From positions 1,054,001 to 1,118,000 of the forward strand of contig JADJQN010000001.1 of assembly GCA_016712745.1 (NCBI GenBank): DNA of 64,000 bases, written 5' to 3'. Positions 37,047 through 45,393 of this stretch are shown here, piece by piece (the stretch's first letter is position 1; the number at the start of each line of letters is the position of its first letter). The notes below the pieces were generated by a model. That model had not been told where the DNA came from. It did no database searches and saw only the letters and a list, made by a program, of their open reading frames with translations. A program made the position numbers and the translations under genes. This DNA comes from Sandaracinaceae bacterium (GTDB taxonomy: Bacteria; Myxococcota_A; Polyangia; Polyangiales; JADJQN01).

Positions 37047-37137
37047 CTGACGCGGGGCCTATAGCATGAGGCGAGCCGCAACGCAGAAAGCCGCACTCTC
37101 GCCATGCGTCTGGTTCTCCTCTAACTTTGGCGCTCGA

Positions 37138-37872
37138 ATGAAGCCCCGCGGGCCCCTTGCCGAAGTACTGCTCGTCTTTTCTGGCGTCGCGATAGCCACG
37201 TTCGCGATCACGCGACTGCGCGCAATGCCAAAGGGCGCGGAGTTCGTTCCGTTGCTCGTAGCCGCAGTCTTTCTCTTCTTAGCGATCCGCCTGGCCCAGC
37301 GCGAAGAAAACGGAGTCGAGCGGTATGGATTGGCCCTCGGCGGCCTGCTCGCGCCCCCGGTCGACGCACCCGACGGCAAGTTTACATTTGTGCGCGATCT
37401 TCTGCGTGCGATCCCGAAAGGCCTTCTCGAGCTCGGAGCCGCACTCCTCGTAGCGCTTATTATATTTCCGCCCTTCGCCTTTGCCTTTCGTTTCTGGTTT
37501 TCCGTTCGAGCCCCGTTCGCGCTGTCGGTCCCGCCCGACATAGGCTCGATGGTCCTGGCGCAACTCATTGTGGTCGCGCTCCCCGAGGAAGCGTTCTTTC
37601 GCGGCTACGTGCAAACGCGCCTGGGTGACGCGTTTCCACAACGCGTCCGTGTTCTTGGCGTCGAACTTTCACCCAGTGCGCTGCTGCTGCAGTCGGCACT
37701 GTTCGCGCTCGTGCACGTTGTGGTCGACGGCCGTCTGGTGCACTTGGCCGTTTTCTTTCCCGGGTTACTCTTCGGCTTCATGCGCGCATGGCGCAACGGC
37801 ATAGGTGCCGCTCTGATCCTGCACGCTCTTTGTAACATCTACTCGGAAATGCTCTTTGGAGGCATTCAGTGA
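37138..37872 (+). CDS. CPBP-family intramembrane glutamic protease, candidate myxosortase
   Basis: 244 residues from the ATG at 37138 (MKPRGPLAEVLLVF), with about seven membrane helices. The CPBP/Rce1-type active-site motifs are present in order: EExxxR in LPEEAFFRGYVQ, FxxxH in LFALVHVVVDG, and HxxxN in LILHALCNIY. Members of this family cut near membrane anchors; in Myxococcota some process MYXO-CTERM tails (myxosortases). A protein with such a tail is encoded at 19708-20193, which makes that role possible here, but the subfamily cannot be fixed by eye. It heads an overlapping set with nadC and birA and is divergent from dnaG. Confidence 0.8.
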   Translation: MKPRGPLAEVLLVFSGVAIATFAITRLRAMPKGAEFVPLLVAAVFLFLAIRLAQREENGVERYGLALGGLLAPPVDAPDGKFTFVRDLLRAIPKGLLELGAALLVALIIFPPFAFAFRFWFSVRAPFALSVPPDIGSMVLAQLIVVALPEEAFFRGYVQTRLGDAFPQRVRVLGVELSPSALLLQSALFALVHVVVDGRLVHLAVFFPGLLFGFMRAWRNGIGAALILHALCNIYSEMLFGGIQ

Positions 37873-38726
37873 CTGCCCTGCTTACGCCGATCCCAGCTCA
37901 TGTCGTCTCACGCGCTGTCGCTTTCGCTCTCGAAGAAGATTTCGGGCGCGGCGACATCACAACCGCCGCATGCGTGCCCGACACCGCGCAAGGTCAGGCC
38001 GTGCTCGCTGCTCGCAAAGCTCTCGTCCTTGCCGGCGTCGCGGTATTTCGCGAAACATTCCGCCAAGTCGATCCCTCGTTGGTCGTCACGGATCTTGCGC
38101 AGGACGGAGCGCTACTGCCGAAAGGCACTTCAGCGGTGCGCGTGCAAGGCAAAGCGGCGTCCATTCTACAGGCCGAGCGCGTAGCGCTGAATTTCGTGCA
38201 GCGCATGAGCGGAATCGCGACGCTCGCGCGTAGCTTTGTGGACGCACTACCGACAGGAAGCAAAACCCGAGTCACCGACACGCGTAAGACCACCCCCGGA
38301 CTACGCGCGTTCGAACGCTACGCGGTGCGTTGCGGCGGCGCGCACAATCATCGCGAGGATCTTTCATCGGCGGTCCTCATCAAGGACAATCACATTGCCG
38401 CCTCTGGCGGCGTGACGCACGCGATCACGCGCGCTCGCGCCCACGCGCCGCACACTTCGCGCATCGAATGCGAAGTGGATTCGATGGAACAGCTGCACGA
38501 AGCGCTGGAAGCACGCGCCGACATCGTGCTGCTCGACAACTTCGACGACAAAACCCTCGGCGACGCGGTGAAGCTGGTCGCTGGCCGTGCGCTCATCGAG
38601 ATCTCGGGCGGAATCACCCTGGATCGCATCGCGCTCATCGCGGCTGCCGGCGTCGACATCATCAGTGTTGGCGCTCTTACCCACTCAGCGCCCGCCGTTG
38701 ATCTCGGTCTCGACTGGATTGCATGA
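37869..38726 (+). CDS. nadC: nicotinate-nucleotide pyrophosphorylase (carboxylating)
   Basis: Converts quinolinate and PRPP to nicotinate mononucleotide in NAD synthesis. 285 residues. Signatures: ALEEDFGRGDITT at the N-terminus, VTDTRKTTPGLRAFERYAVRCGGAHNHR cut in two parts here as TRKTTPGLR and GGAHNHR, VLIKDNHI, IECEVDSMEQL, and the phosphate-binding IEISGGI. The GTG start overlaps the CPBP gene stop (GTGA), and its stop overlaps birA. No nadA or nadB is in the window. Confidence 0.96.
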   Translation: MTALLTPIPAHVVSRAVAFALEEDFGRGDITTAACVPDTAQGQAVLAARKALVLAGVAVFRETFRQVDPSLVVTDLAQDGALLPKGTSAVRVQGKAASILQAERVALNFVQRMSGIATLARSFVDALPTGSKTRVTDTRKTTPGLRAFERYAVRCGGAHNHREDLSSAVLIKDNHIAASGGVTHAITRARAHAPHTSRIECEVDSMEQLHEALEARADIVLLDNFDDKTLGDAVKLVAGRALIEISGGITLDRIALIAAAGVDIISVGALTHSAPAVDLGLDWIA

Positions 38727-39502
38727 GCGATCCGCTGCACGCAGAGTCGATTCAGCGAATCCTGCAAACGAAACTCTATGGGCGTTCGATTGACGTGCTC
38801 GCATCGACGATTTCGACTAGTGATGACGCGAAAGAAGCCGCGCATCGCGGGGCTGTGCGAGGCCACGTCGTGGTGGCGGATACGCAGCGAAAGGGCCGGG
38901 GCGCTCACGGACACGTCTGGACCTCCCCCGCCGGAACTGACCTCTACCTCTCCATCGTCGAGCAACTCGACGTGTCACCGCAGGCACTTCCTGCGTTGAC
39001 GCTCGCAGTCGGCCTGGGTGTAGCGGACACCGTGGATGCGCTCACTGGGCAACGCTCGCTTGTAAAGTGGCCGAACGATGTCTGGCTCTTGGAAAAGAAA
39101 TGCGCTGGCATTCTGGTCGAAAGCAGTTCGACGGGAATGACGTTAGGCCCCGTCGTGATCGGAATCGGCCTGAACGTGAATCGCGATCGTTGGGACGACG
39201 ACCTTGCGCCCATCGCCACATCGCTTCGCACAGCAAAAGACGGATGCGCCTTCGATCGCGTCCAGGTCTTGTGCGAGCTATTGGCGCGCGTCGAGCGACG
39301 GGTCGATCAGTTCACGACGCATGGCGCAGGCCCCATCGTTCGCGACCTCAACGCGAAGCTTGCGCTTCGTGGCGAGCGAGTAACGGTGGAAGGCTATGGC
39401 GAAGGCGTGCTCGAAGGACTAACCGACGATGGCGCTGTGCGACTCTCAACAAGCGACGGCCCGCGCGTTGCTGTCACAGGGACGCTGCGCCGCGCGCGCT
39501 AA
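38723..39502 (+). CDS. birA: biotin--[acetyl-CoA-carboxylase] ligase
   Basis: Joins biotin to the carboxyl carrier protein. 259 residues, starting in an ATGA overlap with nadC. Catalytic-domain motifs: the biotinyl-AMP loop VADTQRKGRGAHGHVW (KGRGxxG, the GRGRxG-type), GTDLYLSIV, KWPNDVWLLEKKCAGILVE and GIGLNVN, then the small C-terminal SH3-like domain. The N-terminal DNA-binding domain of E. coli BirA is missing, so it is a monofunctional ligase and should not repress biotin genes. Confidence 0.94.
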   Translation: MSDPLHAESIQRILQTKLYGRSIDVLASTISTSDDAKEAAHRGAVRGHVVVADTQRKGRGAHGHVWTSPAGTDLYLSIVEQLDVSPQALPALTLAVGLGVADTVDALTGQRSLVKWPNDVWLLEKKCAGILVESSSTGMTLGPVVIGIGLNVNRDRWDDDLAPIATSLRTAKDGCAFDRVQVLCELLARVERRVDQFTTHGAGPIVRDLNAKLALRGERVTVEGYGEGVLEGLTDDGAVRLSTSDGPRVAVTGTLRRAR

Positions 39503-39519
39503 AGCTCGGTTGCCTTAGC

Positions 39520-40536
39520 TCAGCGCCAACGAGAGTAGTGGCGACGCGGGCTCCAGCCGAACGCGGGTTGCGGGCCAACGTAAATCTGCTGAGGCGCAAC
39601 GTAGACAGGCCGCGGAACGTAGACGGAGCCGGGTGCGTAATAACCGGGCTGTGGAGCATAGTATTGAGTCTGCGGAGCGTAGTATTGCTGTTGGGGAGCA
39701 TAGTACGTCGGCTGCGCGTTGTAGATGTACGTCTGTTGCTGTGTGTAGACCGGAGCAGCCGGCGCGACGTACGTGTACGGCGCGGGTTGTACTGTCATCG
39801 CGGGCTGCGACATCGCCGGCTGCGTCGAACTCGGCGTGAGGATTTGCCCCGGGCGCGCATCAGCGGGAAGCGGATAGTACCACCAGCGACCCTGGCTCTG
39901 AACCCAATAGCCGGCGACGCGTCGTGTTCCATTCGCGGGAACGCGTACAACCGGTTGTGTCGCAGATTGCGTTACCGTCGCCTGCGCTTGCGCCGTCGCC
40001 TGCATTGCGCTTGGCGCCGGCATCTGCGCCGCTTGCGCCGCGCCAGAGTCAGAAGCACCGTCGTTCACGTTCGCAAATATCTGGGTGACGTAGACGCCGC
40101 GCGAGCCATGCGCCGCCGCGAGACCGATGCGATTGAACGCACCGTTCAAGAGGTTCGCACGATGACCTTCACTCGCGACAAACGCGTCATGCGCCGTCAG
40201 CACGTCGGTATTTACGGAGATGTTTTCTGACAGCTGCGTAACCGCGACGCCCTGTGCGGCAACACGCGCAGCCGGGTCACCCGAGCGCGGCGAAACATGC
40301 GCGAGCATGTCGTGGTCGGCCATGTCCTCACTCTGAGTCAGCGCGGCACGGTCCAGACGCGGATCACGCATCAACGGGCGAAGCCCAGTTGCGGAGCGCA
40401 TTTCGTTTACGCGCGCGAGCATCTCCTCAAGGTCACGAGCCTCGTCGCGGTCCTGGGCGAGCGCAGATGCCGCGCAGAGGCTGGCCGCCACGAAAATCAG
40501 CCAACCAAGCCCTCGAGTGTGTCCACGCTTCAACAT
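39520..40536 (-). CDS. secreted CAP (SCP/PR-1) domain protein with Tyr/Gln/Pro-rich tail
   Basis: About 338 residues from the ATG at 40536, with a signal peptide (WLIFVAASLCAASALA). The CAP domain covers about 25-160: LARVNEMRSATGLRPLMRDPRLDRAA, HDMLAHVSPRSGDP, SENISVN, AFVASEGHRANLLNGAFNRIGLA, VYVTQIFA. The His and Glu of a CAP cleft are present (DHDMLAH, SEN, EGHR). The C-terminal 130 residues are low-complexity and aromatic, with YYAPQ-type repeats and many Tyr/Gln/Pro, ending Trp-Arg. Function of bacterial CAP proteins is not well defined. Divergent from ygfZ. Confidence 0.85.
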   Translation of the reverse strand: MLKRGHTRGLGWLIFVAASLCAASALAQDRDEARDLEEMLARVNEMRSATGLRPLMRDPRLDRAALTQSEDMADHDMLAHVSPRSGDPAARVAAQGVAVTQLSENISVNTDVLTAHDAFVASEGHRANLLNGAFNRIGLAAAHGSRGVYVTQIFANVNDGASDSGAAQAAQMPAPSAMQATAQAQATVTQSATQPVVRVPANGTRRVAGYWVQSQGRWWYYPLPADARPGQILTPSSTQPAMSQPAMTVQPAPYTYVAPAAPVYTQQQTYIYNAQPTYYAPQQQYYAPQTQYYAPQPGYYAPGSVYVPRPVYVAPQQIYVGPQPAFGWSPRRHYSRWR

Positions 40537-40583
40537 TGATGAGTACGATAGCAAGGCCTACGCCAAGATCCGAGTGATCTAGA

Positions 40584-40606
40584 CGCATGAAAGCATGCGG
40601 TTTTTT
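40584..40606 (+). terminator. intrinsic terminator in the divergent cap-ygfZ gap
   Basis: Plus-strand hairpin CGCATG (40584-40589), loop AAAG, CATGCG (40594-40599), then G and six T (40601-40606). No plus-strand gene ends nearby, so it would end an antisense or leader RNA. Confidence 0.65.
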
Positions 40607-40718
40607 ACGACCGTAGGATCGGTTGAGAACCCTGGTTCACGCGCGAGGCATGCTGGCTGTGTCCCGACGTTCACAGACACGCCTTGCATTGAGCCTCCCT
40701 TTGACCCACGAAGAGCGC

Positions 40719-41615
40719 GTGACCCTCCCCTCATTTCTTCAAACCGCCGGGCTCTACTCGTTGCGTGAGCACGCCGTTTTGCGCGTTCACGGAGATGACG
40801 CGCGCTCGTGGTTGAACGGGCAGATTACCAACGACGTGCGAGCGACGACCAAAGGTCAGAGCGTCTATGCACTCGTTATCAATTTGAAAGGGCGCGTGGT
40901 TGCGGACGTTTGGGTGTTGGATAACGGCGACGATTTCCTGCTCGTGCTGCCGCAGAGCGCCTTCGCGACGGTCGAAGCCCAGTTCGAAAAATACATCATC
41001 ATGGAAGACGTAGCTCTTAGCGCAGCGAGCGAGCTACGCGTTGTGACCCTTCAGGGGGCTCTCGCAGCTTCCCTTGCTGAAAAGACCGGCGTCAGTACTT
41101 CGCTCGCGTACAGAGCGGATCGAATGCACGCCGAGGGCGTCGACATCCTGATCGCAAAAAATGACTACGACGCAGCGTGGGAGAATCTTTCCGCGGCTGT
41201 TCTCGCGGAGGGCGGAGAGATTCTCGACGATGTGAGCTGGCAGGACGCGCGAATCGGGGCCGGACGCCCTGCCTTTGGGGTCGACTTCGGCGAGCGCACC
41301 TATCCGCAGGAAGCGGGTCTGGAAGAGCGCGCCGTGTCATTCAACAAAGGCTGCTACCTCGGGCAAGAAGTGGTTTGCATGCTCGAAAACCGTGGGCAGC
41401 TCACGCGTCGGCTCGTCGCTCTGACGGTCACGGATAAAAACGGCTTGACCCACGGCACGCAAGTGACGGGTTCTGACGGCGCAAACGTTGGCGAGGTCAC
41501 GAGCGTCTCGTCCGACCAAACGCGTGCCTTAGCCTTCGTGCGCCGCGCACTCGCTAACAAAGGTACGGAAGTGAATGCTGGTGGTGAACGCGCAACCGTC
41601 GAGGAAGTACTTTAG
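40719..41615 (+). CDS. ygfZ: folate-binding protein YgfZ/CAF17 family
   Basis: A GcvT-fold protein that helps Fe-S cluster enzymes, using tetrahydrofolate. The family signature KGCYLGQEVV is present (KGCYxGQE with the single conserved Cys). The N-terminal HGDDARSWLNGQITNDV is also typical. About 298 residues from a GTG at 40719, which puts the family N-terminus at the right place; the frame is open further upstream from a TTG at 40623, adding 32 unconserved residues. Start is uncertain. It is near erpA, another Fe-S factor, though not in one operon. Confidence 0.88.
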   Translation: MTLPSFLQTAGLYSLREHAVLRVHGDDARSWLNGQITNDVRATTKGQSVYALVINLKGRVVADVWVLDNGDDFLLVLPQSAFATVEAQFEKYIIMEDVALSAASELRVVTLQGALAASLAEKTGVSTSLAYRADRMHAEGVDILIAKNDYDAAWENLSAAVLAEGGEILDDVSWQDARIGAGRPAFGVDFGERTYPQEAGLEERAVSFNKGCYLGQEVVCMLENRGQLTRRLVALTVTDKNGLTHGTQVTGSDGANVGEVTSVSSDQTRALAFVRRALANKGTEVNAGGERATVEEVL

Positions 41616-41648
41616 TGCGCGGCCGAACCGTGGCCAGGATCTTCAGAG

Positions 41649-41880
41649 TCAGTCCCAACAACAGGCCGGTTGATCGTCGATGTTCACCCAGCTGCGATCG
41701 GCCGTAACGACGCCAGGGGATTCTCATCGCCAGGCATGCCGCACCCGGTTGCGGACTCGGCCGCTAGCCTCGCCGTAGAGGAAGGCGCAACGCCAGCACA
41801 TCGATAAGTCGTGTGTGTGATGTCAGTGCCGCGCGGAGCTAGGCGTACGTGCACCTCGCAAAAATCCGATAGAGCCCGAC
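41649..41880 (-). pseudogene. remnant of a small Cys-containing protein, frameshifted
   Basis: On the minus strand one frame reads FCEVHVRLAPRGTDITH and SATGCGMPGDENPL and then stops. Shifting frame near 41715 continues as VVTADRSWVNIDDQPACCWD before a stop at 41649. The two parts look like one protein end with Cys pairs, broken by a single frameshift. Upstream the frame has no good start and runs into the promoter region of the PD40 lipoprotein gene. Family unknown; I cannot rule out chance. Confidence 0.3.
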
Positions 41881-41923
41881 TCGCATAAACTTTCGCTGCG
41901 TTCTTTGATATTCTCGTCACGCG

Positions 41924-42994
41924 ATGACGGATTGGACCCGCGTGTTGGTGCTGTCGTTGCTCTTCCCTACGTGGGTCGCGTGCGCGGCCGAGCAGCAATC
42001 CCCGCCGCACGACGCCTCCATCGAAAGCGATGCCGCAGCTGCGATGGACGCATCATCAGAGCTCGACTTGGGCGCACTGGACGGCGGCTGGGTTGACGGC
42101 CACTCGCTCGACCTAGACGTATCGGATGGCGGCGCGGTCGATGCGGGTCCTGGGGACGGCGGAGTCTTCCGATGTGACTGGAGCGCAGGTCCGGTAATCA
42201 CAGGTGTAGTCGCCCTGAACCCGCTCAATACTGACTTCAACGAAACCGAACCGTTCGTCACGGCAGACGGCCTCACTATTTATTTTTCCTCGTCGCGTAC
42301 GGGATCGGGTGACGTCTACACGGCGACTCGCGCTTCAACCAGCGCGCCGTTTGGCGCGCCGACACTGGTGCCCTGGGCAAGCGGCGCCAACTGGGAAACG
42401 CGCGTCGAGCTAACCGCCGATGGCCTCACTGCCTACAAAGCACAAGATGCCAGCGGCGGAAGGACCATGAGCGACCTCTGGGTCGCGCAGCGGGCTTCCC
42501 CAGGCGAGTCCTTCGCACTCTTTCAACCGCTCATGATCAGCACAGCAAGCAATGATGTCGACCCGCATCTCACCGCGGATGGCTTGCACCTCTACTTTGC
42601 CAACAACGGCGGCACAGGGGGACGATTCCAGATTCTCGCGTCGGAGCGCGCGTCCTCGACCGAATCATTCCTAACGTCTTCGGTAGTGACCGCGCTCGCC
42701 GACACGGCGTCTGAAAACGCCAATGCCACGCTGAATGCTGATGAGACCGTCGTCGTGTTCACAAGCACCCGCCTACTCAACGTGGGCTCGACGGATGCGA
42801 ATATTTGGTATTCGACGCGCGCGTCGCGCGCCGACGCGTTTTCAGCGCCTCTGCCCTTGCCCGCGACGGTCAACAATGTAGACGTCACCGACTACGAGCC
42901 ATTCATCACCCAAGACGGCTGCGAAATCTACTTCACGTCAACCCGCAACGCTCCTGACGACGATGATCTCTTCGTTGCCCTCGTGGCGCGCTGA
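41924..42994 (+). CDS. PD40 beta-propeller lipoprotein
   Basis: 356 residues. The signal ends FPTWVACAAE, so the lipidated Cys is residue 20. A Asp/Ala-rich linker of 65 residues follows, then WD40-like PD40 repeats: EPFVTADGLTIYFSSSRTG, VDPHLTADGLHLYFANNGG, ANATLNADETVVVFTSTR and YEPFITQDGCEIYFTSTRN. Such lipoproteins are very common in Myxococcota. PD40 domains resemble the TolB propeller and may bind protein or glycan partners; none is suggested here. Stop is two bases from the convergent SDR gene stop. Confidence 0.85.
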   Translation: MTDWTRVLVLSLLFPTWVACAAEQQSPPHDASIESDAAAAMDASSELDLGALDGGWVDGHSLDLDVSDGGAVDAGPGDGGVFRCDWSAGPVITGVVALNPLNTDFNETEPFVTADGLTIYFSSSRTGSGDVYTATRASTSAPFGAPTLVPWASGANWETRVELTADGLTAYKAQDASGGRTMSDLWVAQRASPGESFALFQPLMISTASNDVDPHLTADGLHLYFANNGGTGGRFQILASERASSTESFLTSSVVTALADTASENANATLNADETVVVFTSTRLLNVGSTDANIWYSTRASRADAFSAPLPLPATVNNVDVTDYEPFITQDGCEIYFTSTRNAPDDDDLFVALVAR

Positions 42995-42996
42995 CG

Positions 42997-43752
42997 TTAG
43001 ACAGCACCCTCGCCTGCATTGCCTGCGCCGACGCGGCCCCCGTCCACAAAAAGCTCTGCGCCCGTGATCGACGACGATTGCGCCAGAAAGATCACGGCGC
43101 AAGCGATGTCATCGGGCGTGCCGATCTTTCTTAGCGGGATACGCGACGCGAGCAGCTCAATCGCTGCAGCATCCAGGTCGGCTGGCGGAAGCACAGTGCC
43201 GGGTGCAATCGCATTTACGCGAACATGGGGCGCGAGCTCGAGCGCCAATACTCTCATCATCTTCTGCAAGGCGCCCTTCGACACGACGTATGGAAGATAG
43301 TTTCTATATGGCGTGGTCGCGCTCGTGCACGTGACGAAGACAATCGATCCGCCCGCTTTGCGCAACGCGTCTTTCGCGGCGTGCGCGAGCACGAACGGCG
43401 CCGTAAGGTTGAGCGCGAGCGCGCGGTCCCATGCAGCGTCATCGATCTGGTCGAGCTCGACGCGATCAAAGTTCGCTGCACTGGCAACCAGTAGGTCCAA
43501 TCCCCCAAACGTTGCGAGTACGTTCTCCACAAGCTTTCTCGCATCCGCCCGATCGGAGAGGTCGGCCGCAAAAGGAGTCGCCCTGCCGCCGGCCTGCTCG
43601 ATCATCAAACAGGTCTCGAGCGCACCCTCGCGGGAGCCGTGGTAATGCACCGCGACGTGCATCTGGGCGCGTCCAAGCGCCGTCGCCACAGCGGCCCCGA
43701 CCCGCTTGCCAGCTCCAGTCACCAACGCACGCTTATGCGCGAGCTCAATCAC
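42997..43752 (-). CDS. short-chain dehydrogenase/reductase, pteridine-reductase-like
   Basis: 251 residues. The NADPH loop is TGAGKRVG, as in FolM and PTR1-type pteridine reductases rather than the usual TGxxxGIG. The core continues with VASAANFD, the catalytic Ser in FVTCTSATTP, YVVSK with Tyr and Lys, and APGTVLPP. The likely reaction is NADPH-dependent reduction of a dihydropterin or another ketone; the pterin call is an inference from the loop. Divergent from erpA with about 67 bp between starts. Confidence 0.85.
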   Translation of the reverse strand: MIELAHKRALVTGAGKRVGAAVATALGRAQMHVAVHYHGSREGALETCLMIEQAGGRATPFAADLSDRADARKLVENVLATFGGLDLLVASAANFDRVELDQIDDAAWDRALALNLTAPFVLAHAAKDALRKAGGSIVFVTCTSATTPYRNYLPYVVSKGALQKMMRVLALELAPHVRVNAIAPGTVLPPADLDAAAIELLASRIPLRKIGTPDDIACAVIFLAQSSSITGAELFVDGGRVGAGNAGEGAV

Positions 43753-43819
43753 GTGGGCAGGCTAGTCATAAGGACAGGCGCGCGCTATAGTCGTGTTGCG
43801 CTGAAAAGGAGCCCGTTCG

Positions 43820-44230
43820 ATGTCCTCTACCCATGACCACTCCCACGCCGAAACTAATCCCAGCACGGAATCGCACGCGATTTTGGGTGCGGACGGACTT
43901 CCCGGCGGAATCTCGCTCACGGAGAAGGCAGCGGCCAAAGTACGGGAGATCCGCGAGGCCGAGGGCCTCGGTGAGCAGGGATTGCGGCTGCGTGTGATCG
44001 GCGGCGGCTGCTCGGGCTTTACCTACGACCTGTACTTTGAGGACGAGACCACCGATTTGGACCAGGTTTTTGAGTCAGCGGGCATCAAGCTCTTCATTGA
44101 TATGATGAGCTATCAGTACCTGGAGAACACCGAGATCGACTACGTCGAAGGTCTGCATGGCGCCGGCTTCAAATTTCTAAATCCCACGGCCAAGAGCACG
44201 TGTGGTTGCGGATCAAGCTTCAGCGCCTGA
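43820..44230 (+). CDS. erpA: iron-sulfur cluster insertion protein (IscA/ErpA family)
   Basis: A-type Fe-S carrier. 136 residues: a His-rich N-terminal extension of about 30 residues (THDHSHAE), then the HesB core from ISLTEKAAAKVREI. The three cluster Cys are in VIGGGCSGFTYDL and STCGCGSSF. The call ErpA rather than IscA is from length and context only; no iscS/iscU is adjacent. The His-rich lead could bind metal but is not conserved in the family. Confidence 0.9.
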   Translation: MSSTHDHSHAETNPSTESHAILGADGLPGGISLTEKAAAKVREIREAEGLGEQGLRLRVIGGGCSGFTYDLYFEDETTDLDQVFESAGIKLFIDMMSYQYLENTEIDYVEGLHGAGFKFLNPTAKSTCGCGSSFSA

Positions 44231-44373
44231 ACAAACCGAAGCGATTTCAACGCGATGCATAAAATCGTCGTGCCGTTGATTATTTTGTCAATCACCGCGT
44301 AACGAACCCGCCCCCCGCGCGACTGAGTGCGGTAGTTGGGGGAACAAGGCTTGTACATCGCTTGTTGATGTTT

Positions 44374-44387
44374 ACGTTACGTAACGT
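44374..44387. promoter_or_regulatory. perfect palindrome upstream of rpoH
   Basis: ACGTTACGTAACGT, a 14-base perfect palindrome 46 bp before the rpoH start, in a 200-bp gap. Its size and position suit an operator for a dimeric regulator of rpoH, but no regulator can be named. Confidence 0.35.
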
Positions 44388-44432
44388 TCAAGGCGCCGCG
44401 CCATTTTGGGCGACGACTGATTGGAGGCATCC

Positions 44433-45302
44433 GTGAATTCTTCACCTCAAAGCGACGCGGCCCTCTCACGCTACATCGAGCGTGTCAGGAGCATTCCGAA
44501 ACTCACCCGCGAAGACGAGCACGATCTCGCCGTCAAAGCGAAAGCGGGTGACGCGCTCGCGCGTGAACAGCTTATCAACGCGAACCTCCGCTACGTTGTC
44601 GCGGTGGCGGTGCAGTACCGCCGTTACGGTTTGAAATTGTCCGACTTGGTCGCTGAAGGCAATTTGGGGCTTATGCTCGCGGTGGCCAAGTTCGACCCCG
44701 ATCGCGGAACGCGCTTCGTCACGTATGCGGGCTACTGGATCCGGGCGTACGTGCTCGACATGGTCGTGCGCGCCACCAGCATGGTGGGTGCAGGCTCGGG
44801 CCCGCTCCGCTCCAAGGTCTTCTTCCGTCTTCGTCGCGAGCGGGCCAAAGTCGCAAACCTCGTTTCAGACCCTGAAGAAAGGGATGAAATGCTTGCTCAA
44901 CGATTCAACATGAGCACCGAGAAGATGCGGGAAATGACGCGCCGACTCGACGCGCGCGATGTTTCGTTGGACGCGCAAGTCTTCTCCGACTCGCAGACGA
45001 CAATGCTGGACACGCTCACTGACGATGGGATGTCGCAGGAACAGCAACTCTCGGACATGGAACAAGAGCACTCTGTAAAGGGTGCGCTTGATGTCGCCTT
45101 AGCCTCGCTCGACACGCGCGAACGTTACATCGTGGAGCAGCGCATCATGCGTGACGATGAAATGTCCCTTGCGGCGATCGGTCGTCGCTTGGGCGTCTCG
45201 CGCGAACGCGCGCGCCAACTGGAAGCCCGCGCCAAGAAGAAGCTGAAGAAGGAGCTTTCGGGCATTGGCGAAGAAGTTAAGCTCGCGGCCGGTTGGCGCT
45301 GA
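44433..45302 (+). CDS. rpoH: RpoH-type sigma-32 family factor
   Basis: 289 residues from a GTG at 44433 with GGAGG five bases upstream; a TTG 12 bp earlier is in frame but lies on the ribosome site itself. Region 2 has NLRYVVAVAVQYRRYGLKLSDLVAEG and TRFVTYAGYWIRAYVLD. The RpoH box region reads RSKVFFRLRRERAKV. Region 4.2 is MSLAAIGRRLGVSRERARQLEARAKKKL. Myxococcota carry several RpoH-like factors (SigB, SigC and others in Myxococcus) used in heat shock or development, so which one this is cannot be said. Confidence 0.92.
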   Translation: MNSSPQSDAALSRYIERVRSIPKLTREDEHDLAVKAKAGDALAREQLINANLRYVVAVAVQYRRYGLKLSDLVAEGNLGLMLAVAKFDPDRGTRFVTYAGYWIRAYVLDMVVRATSMVGAGSGPLRSKVFFRLRRERAKVANLVSDPEERDEMLAQRFNMSTEKMREMTRRLDARDVSLDAQVFSDSQTTMLDTLTDDGMSQEQQLSDMEQEHSVKGALDVALASLDTRERYIVEQRIMRDDEMSLAAIGRRLGVSRERARQLEARAKKKLKKELSGIGEEVKLAAGWR

Positions 45303-45393
45303 TTTCTCGCATAAAACCGTAGATCACTAACCCTGCTGAGGCTCTTGTGCGCATAGCTCGCAGGGGCCTCGGCGTGCGATACTGACGGCGCCC

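Noticed and set aside
39580..39760. Tandem repeats in the CAP gene considered as a CRISPR-like array
   Set aside because: The repeats are in frame, coding for YYAPQ-type units, and differ in length; no spacers.
39067..40230. 387-codon Arg-rich frame crossing birA and the CAP gene
   Set aside because: It overlaps two real genes, one on each strand, and is mostly Arg/Ala/Leu without structure.
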